Shown here piece by piece: positions 1 through 9,944 of a stretch of 64,000 nucleotides of DNA. The DNA lies in the NCBI RefSeq assembly GCF_002127325.2, contig NC_035433.2, positions 127,211,695 to 127,275,694 on the forward strand. The letters run 5' to 3'. Within the stretch, counting starts at the first letter, position 1. Each line of letters starts with the position of its first letter. The notes beneath the pieces are model-generated. The model was not told where the DNA came from. It ran no database searches and saw nothing but the letters and a program-made list of their open reading frames with translations. The stretch comes from Helianthus annuus. Lineage: Eukaryota > Streptophyta > Magnoliopsida > Asterales > Asteraceae. The position numbers were made by a program, and so were the translations under genes.

Positions 1-1960
1 AAGTTTTCATACATAGCATAGTACGTGTTTAAAATGTTTGCTCATATCCAAATGTGAAATACAATATCATGTTAACAGTCTATACTCGAAACGATGTTAC
101 TCTATGTGTCCAAACCAAAGTTTAACGCAATTAAAGTGTACTCAAACGAGTTTGAGTATGTTTGACATAGTTTAAGCCTAACAATACCTGCTCATAGAAC
201 AGGAGGGGCGTTTCTCAACCTATAGCGCTACCATTGTTAGGGGAGGCTTGTACGAAGTTAATGAACACATAGTCATTAGGTGTTTACAATAGCATAACAT
301 GTCTAACATGATTAAAATGTATCACATAGAATAAGGATAGAGTGTGCATAAAATGTTTAACGTGTTGTGATGTTTGATATGTAATACATATTGCACCCAA
401 AAGTGTAAAACGAAAATGGGTTATGTATACTCACCTTAGTGTGCGTTGCGTATTTCTTGGAATAAGATTAAGAATCAAAGATTTTCCCAAAGAGAGCGTG
501 CACAAGAGAATTACCCTATTAATTTTGAGGATTTGATTAATATTGGGAATTCAGGGATTGTTTAATTAACAAGGCAAAATTTATGTTAATATTTCTAAAA
601 CGGAATAATAACAATATGCCTTATTTTATATATCTTGTATTTAATAAAAATAAATGGCAATTTATTTATAAATAAGTAAGCAAAATAAATACTGATTTTT
701 ACATGGTAATACTACTGATCTTACCAAAATAATATAAATATTATTACTAAAATGATGTATTATATAAGTAGTATTTACTTAAAATAATTCTTATATATCT
801 AAATATGATAGATTAATAAATAATATTTCTAAGTAAACTTGTTTATTATATAATAATTAGATAAAGTAATAACTCTGATTTTTTTTATACTTTTATATAA
901 AAATGATTTTGATTATTAAACATAAAATAATAATTCTGATTATAATAATAGTAAGTAATAATAAATATAATAAATAAACCTGTTTGTCATATATTAGTTA
1001 TATTTATAATTTATAATATCGATTCATATATACTATATTATTTATAATATCGATTTCTTTTTTTTTATTTGGTGATAATGTTAACATTAATAACAGTTAT
1101 ATGTATACATATATATACGTACATACGCCAAACGGAAAAAAAAGAAACGGAAAACGGAAACGGAGTTTCATACCGGAGATTGACGGTGGTCGAAGGTGGT
1201 TCCGGCGAAGACGGAGATGATCGTGTGGGGTCGTTCCTGTGGTGGAAGGTGTCCGAAACAGAAGAAGTGTCGAGGTTCCCGTCGACCTCCGATCGTCTTC
1301 TCCGGCGACGGCAATGGTTCTGTTCCGGCGGGTTTCAAAAAGAGAGGTGTGCGAGTTCGGTGGAGGTGATGCCCGGTTATTTATAGGGGATTCGAAGGCT
1401 ACGTAATTACGGAATTGAATCTTGTGATTATGGGTATTGTTTGTGATTGATAAACAAAAAAAAGAAATGGTTCGGTTCATATGGTAAACGATTTTTTTGA
1501 TTGATGATAATAAAGGAAGGAAGAATGAAATTGGAAGTTTTCAGGAATGGAAAGAAGAAGAAGAAAGAAAAGTCGGACCAGAAGACGCGTTTTTCTTGGG
1601 CGGTTATGTTTGAATTTGGTTCGAATGTAATAACGTATAAGATTAATTAGAAACCAAGTTTATCAGCTCCGGAAAGGAGGATAAACTGGTTAATTTGTTT
1701 GGGTTTGGTGCGAGAGGCGCGGGTTCGAGTCCAAGGGAGGCCGGTTCTCACCCAGGAGACCCCTCCCTTTTTACTCCTTTTTATACTTAACCGGGTTAAC
1801 AGCAGTTAACTGGGTTTTCTAACCCAGTTACATGATTTCTTTTATAAAGCTAACCGGGTTAGGTTACTTGATGGGAATAAGCGAGAGTACAATTGTCTAA
1901 AATAGGAAAGTACAAGTTAACGAGCTATAAATAGAAAGTTCAAAAACGCGAGGCGTTACA
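1..1960 (-). mobile_element. LTR of element Y, copy A (left end outside window)
   Basis: Three copies of this sequence occur at 1-1960, 1979-4333 and 4389-4888. Each ends on its right with the same bases, aggcgttaca. After copy B that end is followed by gtctcccctac, the complement of a polypurine tract, so the LTR starts with TGTAACGCC on the minus strand. A minus-strand TATA box (ctataaata) lies near 1376-1385. AACCGGGTT/AACCCAGTT palindromes lie at 1785-1862. Open frames of 105 and 127 codons near 1069-1480 recur in copy B and resemble no protein I know, so I treat them as chance. Copies A and B differ almost only by one 510-bp block. Confidence 0.75.
1650..1772 (+). other. tRNA-like (Pol III B-box) motif inside LTR Y
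   Basis: The string ggttcgagtcc at 1722-1732 matches the tRNA T-arm/B-box consensus. A run of five T, a Pol III terminator-like signal, follows at 1768-1772. Exact copies of the B-box lie at 4095-4105 and 4650-4660. No convincing A-box or cloverleaf is seen upstream, so this may be a SINE or tRNA relic within the LTR, or chance. It is not a functional tRNA gene. Confidence 0.3.
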
Positions 1961-1978
1961 GTGTAACCTAACAATACC
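1961..1978. other. Junction filler between LTR Y copies A and B
   Basis: Copy A ends at 1960, and copy B joins about 18 bases later at the internal point aaagtttaacgc. The filler contains taacctaacaatacc, which resembles taagcctaacaatacc at 174-188 in copy A. This suggests template-switch repair filler and not an element boundary. Confidence 0.5.
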
Positions 1979-4333
1979 AAAGTTTAACGCAATTAAAGTG
2001 TACTCAAACGAGTTTGAGTATGTTTGACATAGTTTAAGCCTAACAATACCTGCTCATAGAACAGGAGGGGCGTTTCTCAACCTATAGCGCTACCATTGTT
2101 AGGGGAGGCTTGTACGAAGTTAATGAACACATAGTCATTAGGTGTTTACAATAGCATAACATGTCTAACATGATTAAAATGTATCACATAGAATAAGGAT
2201 AGAGTGTGCATAAAATGTTTAACGTGTTGTGATGTTTGATATGTAATACATATTGCACCCAAAAGTGTAAAACGAAAATGGGTTATGTATACTCACCTTA
2301 GTGTGCGTTGCGTATTTCTTGGAATAAGATTAAGAATCAAAGATTTTCCCAAAGAGAGCGTGCACAAGAGAATTACCCTATTAATTTTGAGGATTTGATT
2401 AATATTGGGAATTCAGGGATTGTTTAATTAACAAGGCAAAATTTATGTTAATATTTCTAAAACGGAATAATAACAATATGCCTTATTTTATATATCTTGT
2501 ATTTAATAAAAATAAATGGCAATTTATTTATAAATAAGTAAGCAAAATAAATACTGATTTTTACATGGTAATACTACTGATCTTACCAAAATAATATAAA
2601 TATTATTACTAAAATGATGTATTATATAAGTAGTATTTACTTAAAATAATTCTTATATATCTAAATATGATAGATTAATAAATAATATTTCTAAGTAAAC
2701 TTGTTTATTATATAATAATTAGATAAAGTAATAACTCTGATTTTTTTTATACTTTTATATAAAAATGATTTTGATTATTAAACATAAAATAATAATTCTG
2801 ATTATAATAATTCTAAACTAAAATAGTAATTCTATTTATATAAAGTTCTGATTTAATAAAATAATAGAATAATTTCTGATTTAATGGGATAAGATATAAA
2901 TTCTGAATAAAATTTCTGATTTTAAATTTAAATAAAAATAAAAATTCTGATTTAAATAAATAATACAATTTCTGATTAAAATTATAAAGTACAAATTCTG
3001 AATATTATTTTAAATACTAATTCTGATTTATATAAATAACAGAAATATTAATTCTGATTATTAGGATAGAATTCTGATTTTAATAATAAAACAGAATAAT
3101 TCTGTTATAAAAATTAAATTTCAGAAATGTATTAATAAATCTGATTTTATAAATAATTCTGGACTAATATTTCTGATTTAAATCAAATAATATAAATTCT
3201 GGAATTTATAAATAAATCTGATTTATGATAATATTTCAGATATAAATAAATAATATTTCTGATTTATAACTAAAACTGAAATAATTAAATTTCAGAAAAT
3301 TAATAATTCTGCTTTTATAATAGTAAGTAATAATAAATATAATAAATAAACCTGTTTGTCATATATTAGTTATATTTATAATTTATAATATCGATTCATA
3401 TATACTATATTATTTATAATATCGATTTCTTTTTTTTTTATTTGGTGATAATGTTAACATTAATAACAGTTATATGTATACATATATATACGTACATACG
3501 CCAAACGGAAAAAAAAGAAACGGAAAACGGAAACGGAGTTTCATACCGGAGATTGACGGTGGTCGAAGGTGGTTCCGGCGAAGACGGAGATGATCGTGTG
3601 GGGTCGTTCCTGTGGTGGAAGGTGTCCGAAACAGAAGAAGTGTCGAGGTTCCCGTCGACCTCCGATCGTCTTCTCCGGCGACGGCAATGGTTCTGTTCCG
3701 GCGGGTTTCAAAAAGAGAGGTGTGCGAGTTCGGTGGAGGTGATGCCCGGTTATTTATAGGGGATTCGAAGGCTACGTAATTACGGAATTGAATCTTGTGA
3801 TTATGGGTATTGTTTGTGATTGATAAACAAAAAAAAGAAATGGTTCGGTTCATATGGTAAACGATTTTTTTGATTGATGATAATAAAGGAAGGAAGAATG
3901 AAATTGGAAGTTTTCAGGAATGGAAAGAAGAAGAAGAAAGAAAAGTCGGACCAGAAGACGCGTTTTTCTTGGGCGGTTATGTTTGAATTTGGTTCGAATG
4001 TAATAACGTATAAGATTAATTAGAAACCAAGTTTATCAGCTCCGGAAAGGAGGATAAACTGGTTAATTTGTTTGGGTTTGGTGCGAGAGGCGCGGGTTCG
4101 AGTCCAAGGGAGGCCGGTTCTCACCCAGGAGACCCCTCCCTTTTTACTCCTTTTTATACTTAACCGGGTTAACAGCAGTTAACTGGGTTTTCTAACCCAG
4201 TTACATGATTTCTTTTATAAAGCTAACCGGGTTAGGTTACTTGATGGGAATAAGCGAGAGTACAATTGTCTAAAATAGGAAAGTACAAGTTAACGAGCTA
4301 TAAATAGAAAGTTCAAAAACGCGAGGCGTTACA
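1979..4333 (-). mobile_element. LTR of element Y, copy B (3' LTR side)
   Basis: This copy matches copy A with an offset of 1862 bases at the left and 2373 at the right. The difference is an extra 510-bp AT-rich block plus one T. Its right end at 4333 abuts a polypurine-tract complement, so this copy is the 3' LTR of a minus-strand element. Its left side is truncated relative to copy A. The near identity implies a very recent event or an assembly artefact. Confidence 0.75.
2811..3320. repeat. AT-rich degenerate array of the motif TTCTGATTT
   Basis: The motif ttctgattt, or a close variant, recurs irregularly every 15-60 bases within AT-rich spacer. The block is present in LTR copy B and absent from copy A between 948 and 949. 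The flanks share short ataata-type sequence, so either a slippage or recombination deletion in A or an expansion in B could explain it. Confidence 0.8.
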
Positions 4334-4388
4334 GTCTCCCCTACTTTAGGAGATTTCGTCCTCGAAATCAAGATGAAAGATCAAAAGA
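4334..4388 (-). mobile_element. Internal stub of element Y with polypurine tract
   Basis: On the minus strand this stub contains aagtaggggagac immediately before the LTR start, a typical plant Ty3/gypsy polypurine tract. Just upstream is gaggacgaaat, a phrase common before the polypurine tract in such elements. Only about 55 bases of internal region remain before the sequence jumps into the middle of LTR copy C, so almost the whole coding region of Y has been deleted. Confidence 0.65.
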
Positions 4389-4888
4389 AAAGAAATGGTT
4401 CGGTTCATATGGTAAACGATTTTTTTGATTGATGATAATAAAGGAAGGAAGAATGAAATTGGAAGTTTTCAGGAATGGAAAGAAGAAGAAGAAAGAAAAG
4501 TCGGACCAGAAGACGCGTTTTTCTTGGGCGGTTATGTTTGAATTTGGTTCGAATGTAATAACGTATAAGATTAATTAGAAACCAAGTTTATCAGCTCCGG
4601 AAAGGAGGATAAACTGGTTAATTTGTTTGGGTTTGGTGCGAGAGGCGCGGGTTCGAGTCCAAGGGAGGCCAGTTCTCACCCAGGAGACCCCTCCCTTTTT
4701 ACTCCTTTTTATACTTAACCGGGTTAACAGCAGTTAACTGGGTTTTCTAACCCAGTTACATGATTTCTTTTATAAAGCTAACCGGGTTAGGTTACTTGAT
4801 GGGAATAAGCGAGAGTACAATTGTCTAAAATAGGAAAGTACAAGTTAACGAGCTATAAATAGAAAGTTCAAAAACGCGAGGCGTTACA
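4389..4888 (-). mobile_element. LTR of element Y, copy C (truncated, 5' LTR side)
   Basis: This copy matches 1461-1960 of copy A with one substitution seen (gaggccagtt for gaggccggtt). It ends at 4888 with the LTR start complement ggcgttaca and then abuts the protease region of element X. Element Y therefore interrupts X. The five bases tcgat after 4888 are the predicted target-site duplication; the partner copy would lie left of the window. Confidence 0.75.
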
Positions 4889-6175
4889 TCGATGGAGAAA
4901 GCTTGACCGGCTAAAACAATATTACAACCCCTGACTACATGCGTGGCTTCTAGACTCTTACCATTAGCTAATTCTACTACATGTTTGGTGGTTAAGAGTG
5001 TTGGTGCACGTTTTAACAATTTACTCACTTTCAAAGATATATAACTTGTATCCGCACCCGAATCAAACAAAACAGTAACATAAATATCGTCGAGAAGAAA
5101 CTTACCCATAACCACATTGGGATCATTCCTTGCGTCGCCCTGACCTAGCACGAAAGCACGACCTCGGGCTTCGTTGCCATTGTTGTTGTTGTTTCCCCCA
5201 TTGTTGTTGTTCCCATTGCCCTGGTGATTGTTGTTGCGATTTTGGTTCTGGTTCAATTGGGGGCAATCACGTTTGTAATGACCTTCAACCCCACACTGAA
5301 AACACCCCCGGTTTCCGCGCTGTGGCTGCTGTTGCTGGTTCTGTGGAGCTGGTGGTGGGAGTTGCTGATTCTGATTCGCAGGTCGCGAACTCCTGCAGTC
5401 TTTAGCTTCATGCCCTAACTTGAGACATCTCTAACATCGTTCCTTACGACACCGTCCACTGTGGTGTCTGTTGCACCTATTACACAATGGGTGGATTCCC
5501 CGATATCCACCCTGCCCCTGACCACCAGAAGATTGTTGACCCAGACTCTGGTAGTCGTTTAACTTGCGCTGCTGTGCTTGAGACTGAGCTGAGACTGAAC
5601 CTTTACTGGAATCCCCATCCCACTTTCTTTTGTTGTCGATGGGTGTAGCAGAAGTAGCAGCTGGAGTGGTAGCAGTAGTAGCGCTGATACGTTTCGGTAG
5701 TTTGTCCTGCTCCACTGCCTGATCAGTGAGACGATGAGCTAGGCGTTGAACATCCTGGATGTTGTTATGATTAGCCGATGTCACATGGCTTTGAATTTCC
5801 GGTGCTAGCCCCTTTAGATATAGCTCGATACGCTTGATAGGTGGGTCCACCATAGTTGGGCACAAAACGGCCAGCTCATTCGACCGCTTGGTGTAGGCCT
5901 CGATCTCCGACCCCGTCATCTTAAGATTGAAAAACTCCACTTCTAACTTGTGGATGTCGTCTCGTGAGCAGTATTCTCTTTTGATCAGTTCCTTGAACTC
6001 GTTCCAAGGGGTGGCGTTAGCAGCTGCCAACCCTAGGAGTTGAACTTGCGCGTTCCACCAAGTTAGCGCAATTCCTTCTAACGTGCAAGTGGCGTACTTG
6101 ACCTTGCGAGCCTCAGGGCATTCACACATCTCGAATACCGACTCGAGCTTTTCAAACCAATGGAGGAGTCCCACT
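4889..6175 (-). pseudogene. Element X gag (C-terminal part) and start of protease, interrupted at both ends
   Basis: Reading on the minus strand from 6175, this encodes the Ty3/gypsy gag capsid region (LLHWFEKLESVFE, TWWNAQ and related motifs), then CCHC zinc knuckles near 5470-5410 and 5300-5270, an Asn/Gln-rich linker and the aspartic protease motif LFDSGADTSY near 5070. The frame is continuous except for a TAG stop at 5428-5430 inside a zinc knuckle. T1 insertion breaks the gene at its start; the N-terminal part of gag continues at 25168-25440. The Y LTR breaks it after the protease core. The family is Tekay-like chromovirus. The polymerase of X would lie left of the window. Confidence 0.85.
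6171..6175. repeat. Target-site duplication of T1, left copy (ccact)
   Basis: The five bases before the T1 left end read ccact, and those after its right end at 25168-25172 read ccatt. They differ by one substitution. Placing one copy between the two flanks makes the X gag codons continuous, which confirms the insertion point. Confidence 0.75.
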
Positions 6176-7396
6176 TGTCACACCCCGGCCGCATGTAACG
6201 TGCAACCGCGGCGGAAACGCCGGGGAGTGTTGTGGACAGAATTAATTGTTATACAACCATGGAAATTAAAGTCACATTTTATTTATCAAACATGGGTGCT
6301 ACATTGTCTTAAAAGGAAGTACGGAATTCAAAACATAGTTATACTAGTTCTATCTCCATTTTTAGTCTCTAAGGCACAGGTCCGCCCTAGTATCGTGATC
6401 AACCTCTTATGGAACAGCTCCTGAAAACACATGTGAAAGTAGGTACGTCAGCATAAAAATGCCTGTGAGATACATAGGTTTTATGAAAATAAGATTCATG
6501 ACTTGAGTTTAAAGAAATGTTTTAATAACAGTTAGTCATGAACCTTGTAAATTGTCTTGCTTTGTAAACCATTTGAAAAACGATAACATAAGATGATGTG
6601 TATAGATAAGTGTAAGGTTAAACGAGTAACCAATTAAAGTGAGTTGAATAAGATAAGATGTCTGTGAAAATAATGTCTTGTGAAGAATATGTTATTTGTG
6701 TAAAATGTAATGTGTCTAAACTGAAATGACTTAGATAACGCCACGATATGTAATATTATACAAACATTTATATATAGGAAGTACCAGCGGCGTATCCACC
6801 ATGTTTGTATCATATTACATACGCCACATTACTCAAATCATTTACCCAAACCAACCACCATGTAAATTGTTCATGTATAAACCAAATGTCAAGTGTTATT
6901 GTGTAAATCATGTCGAAATGTCTATGTTCAATGTAAACCACCAAATGTGTATGTCAATGTCAACGTGTTTATTGTTCAATGAAAATCATGTAATGTGTAT
7001 CCCAAAATGTATCATGTACGGTAAGCGAAATGTATCAACTTAAACCATATGTAAAATGCACAAAACAAGTCGTTGAAGTAAAACGTGGTTTAAATCAACG
7101 TTATGTTCTGTGGAAAAATGCATGCTCTATTGATATTAACATTTATGCGGTATTGTGAAATATGCATACATCCAAGCCTTGAGACTGTGGCGATAAACCC
7201 TTAAACAAATTAAAGGTTTATCTAAGTTATGTATATCGAATTCGGTCATTCCTTACAATCCTATCAAACCCAGGACTTCAGGAACGGGAGTTGTCAATTC
7301 CTATGGTACCACTACCTACTAACGAACGGCGTAGCTAATGTTAATGAATGTATTGTCCCATGTTAAACAAACCAAATGTCATAACAAAATGAAGGC

Positions 7397-7795
7397 ATGT
7401 GATGTAAACAATTGTACTAAGTATGCTAAGTAAACATACGAAGCAGAAATGTTCATGTAAATCAATGTGTCCATATGCTGAGTAAACATATGCAACAGAA
7501 ATGTTCATGTAAATCAATGTGTCCATATGCTGAGTAAACATATGCAACAGAAATGTTCATGTAAATCAATGTGTCCATATGCTGAGTAAACATATGCAAC
7601 AGAAATGTTCATGTAAATCAATGTGTCCATATGCTGAGTAAACATATGCAACAGAAATGTAATGTAAATCAATGTGTCCATATGCTGAGTAAACATATGC
7701 AACAGAAATGTTCATGTAAATCAATGTGTCCATATGCCGAGTAAACATGTGCAACAGAAATGTAATGTAAACCAATGTACTAAGTACGCACACAA
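7397..7795. repeat. 52-bp tandem repeat in T1 LTR, about six and a half units
   Basis: Units begin at 7449, 7501, 7553, 7605, 7657, 7708 and 7760 (atgttcatgtaaatcaatgt...), with a degenerate partial unit before 7449. Spacing is 52, 52, 52, 52, 51 and 52 bases. Each unit contains catatgctgagtaaacatatg, a near palindrome. The frames open on the minus strand are by-products of the repeat, since 52 is not divisible by three and the same peptide recurs in shifted frames. Confidence 0.92.
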
Positions 7796-8838
7796 TGGGC
7801 ATACATAGCATGAAATGTAATGAAATCATGTACTATAATGTACTAACAACATAGCAGGCATATGATGTAAAAACATGGAAAGCATGAAAGTAACAGATAG
7901 GCACATGTGTTTCACCCCAAAACAGTTTGGAAAACAGTAAAAGATGGGGTTCTATGTACTCACCTGAGATTGCTTTGAAGTTCTTGTATAATAACCAGAT
8001 AATGCTAAAGATCACGGGATATCAAACGGCACCTAATAGCTATGTTAATATACCGGACCAAATCGGAAGGATCGGATAGTATGCGGGTTCGTAAACCAAA
8101 CGAGTATGGAGACTCGTGTAATATGGTTTAACAAAGCCTACATACTAAAATGAAACCAAACCTAAGTGCTTGCGACCCATCACGACCCGTTTAGGTAGCT
8201 TATGCTACCTTACGCGTCGTTCGCGTAGAACGCGTCTGGAACGCCTAACATCGTGACCACAAGGAATAACCTCGGAAGGTTATAGCTATGGTCACCTAAT
8301 GTGTTTGGTCGGATCCTAATGATCGACCAAATGGGTCGGGTTCGAAAGTATAAGCGATGGTTTAGATCGCTTACCTTACGACCCTATATACGCACTATAC
8401 TAAAAGTGACGAGCTAAGCATGTTAGAACATGCTTAACTAAGTTTAGAAAACAGGTTTGACATCAAAGCAAACGGCTTTGATGCTCACGAGTAGTTTGGT
8501 TACAAAATATGCAAGAATGCACATTTTGGCCGAAACTACGACTCGTCACTGAGCCTAGATAACGTGGTAATCAGTAGGTATAGTCACTACGGACTATAAC
8601 CATCGTGATCACGCTCACGTTATGAAGTTCCATGAACTTTGGGTTGACCATAGGCTGGTCAATGCAGAAAGTCAACAAAACGTTGACTTTCGGACTCGAA
8701 AAGCGAATAAAAGAACGAAAGAAGACTTACGGAGGGTCCCCGAATGCTAATCTAGATCAAAGAGCTCAGGTATGAAGCAATGGAATCAACTTAGAGCATT
8801 TTGATCAGATTGTGTGAGTTTTTAGCAACAAGGGGGGG

Positions 8839-8846
8839 TATTTATA
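8839..8846 (-). promoter_or_regulatory. TATA box of T1 3' LTR
   Basis: The minus strand reads tataaata, followed downstream by plain sequence as in other plant LTR promoters. The same box is kept in the 5' LTR remnant at about 24095-24102, so that remnant still holds a core promoter. Confidence 0.55.
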
Positions 8847-9910
8847 GGAAAAGTAGTGCCGTTAGGATCGTTTCTTGATTTTCGTGCCACGATCCTAAGC
8901 GTCCACTTGTCAAAATGTTGTGGTTACTGAAAATGGCCCTTGGCTCTTGATTGGGTGAAAGGGCATTGCCCCTTGAACGAACGAAAGGCCAACTGCAAGT
9001 GGATTCAATGAATCTGCTGTACTTGGGACTCCTTACGGACCGTATGGGTTTTGGCTTACGGCCCGTAAGCCCTTAGTTTGGCAGATTTACAGTTTTGGTC
9101 CCTACAGCTCCAAAACTTGGTATTTGATGCATTTTTGACACGTTTAAGCCCCGTTAACCCCATTTCAAAGCTCTAAAATGAAGTTAAAGTATAGGGAACT
9201 TAAAATGTGCTAAAAAATATGTCGGATGTCGGTTCGTTTGGCCGTACGTCGCGATGCTCGGTTAATTACGACGGAATGCGCATAAGCGCGAAAGACGATC
9301 CAAATTGCACGACGAATGGATTTTTCTCATGCCATACACTAAGGCATAATATAAGGATGCTTACATAAATTTTTGGATGTCCGGATGTATTCAGAACGTA
9401 AGTTATGCGCGAAAGTGCAAACTTGTGCACTTTTTGACACTTTTAGCCCCTCAATGTTCCAAAAGTTTGTTTTAGCATACCAAACCCCTCAAAGCCTATT
9501 TCTAAGCTATGTAAAGGATATTTATGGTATGTTTAACTTATGGACATGTTCCGGAATGTTTGTTACGGTCCAAATTGGCATACTTTCGCAGTTTGTCAAG
9601 TTTAGTCCCTGTAAGCGAATTAACTTGTTTTTGCCATACCAAAGCCTTCAAAACTTATTTCTAAGTTATGTAAGGGTTATTTAAGGTATGTTGAGTATAT
9701 GTTGATGTTCCGGAGTATTTGTCGCATTAAACCGAGTACGTTTATGCACCAGTTTGCGTATAATTCTCCATAAAGCGATGTAGAGTTTGGAATTGAATAA
9801 AAGTCAAAACATGAAAAATGTAAAACACAACCAAACAAACATTGGGATCAAATAACATTGTTTTATTGATAATTGAACTGTTCACAATGATTACAAGCAC
9901 AAATGTTACA

Positions 9911-9925
9911 GTCTCCCCTACTTGT
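9911..9925 (-). promoter_or_regulatory. T1 polypurine tract
   Basis: The minus strand reads caagtaggggagac directly before the LTR start TGTAACA. It is preceded by ttcgggacgaaattt. This is the plus-strand DNA priming site used in reverse transcription of Ty3/gypsy elements. Confidence 0.8.
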
Positions 9926-9944
9926 GGAAATTTCGTCCCGAAAT

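Larger units (their letters stand above)
6176..9910 (-). mobile_element. T1 3' LTR, full length (3735 bp)
   Basis: In plus orientation it starts TGTCACACCCC and ends AATGTTACA, followed by the polypurine-tract complement at 9911. The minus-strand TATA box is at 8839-8846 (ctataaata). Palindromes of the form CTTACGGACCGTAAG lie at 9032-9045 and 9055-9069, on the promoter side of the TATA box. A 52-bp tandem repeat occupies 7397-7795. The part 6176-8310 has no counterpart in the truncated 5' LTR. Confidence 0.88.

Noticed and set aside
1069..1480. Overlapping 105- and 127-codon frames, repeated at 3442-3853
   Set aside because: They lie inside LTR copies, overlap each other on opposite strands and show no protein family. 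Their repetition reflects LTR duplication.
1722..1732. Functional tRNA gene
   Set aside because: Only a B-box is present; no A-box, anticodon arm or acceptor stem can be drawn.
7397..7795. CRISPR-like regular repeat
   Set aside because: Units are contiguous with no unique spacers, and the context is a plant retrotransposon.
7341..7829. Series of minus-strand frames with a repeating MHMFTQHMDTL-like peptide
   Set aside because: Pure by-product of the 52-bp tandem repeat; the same peptide appears in several frames.
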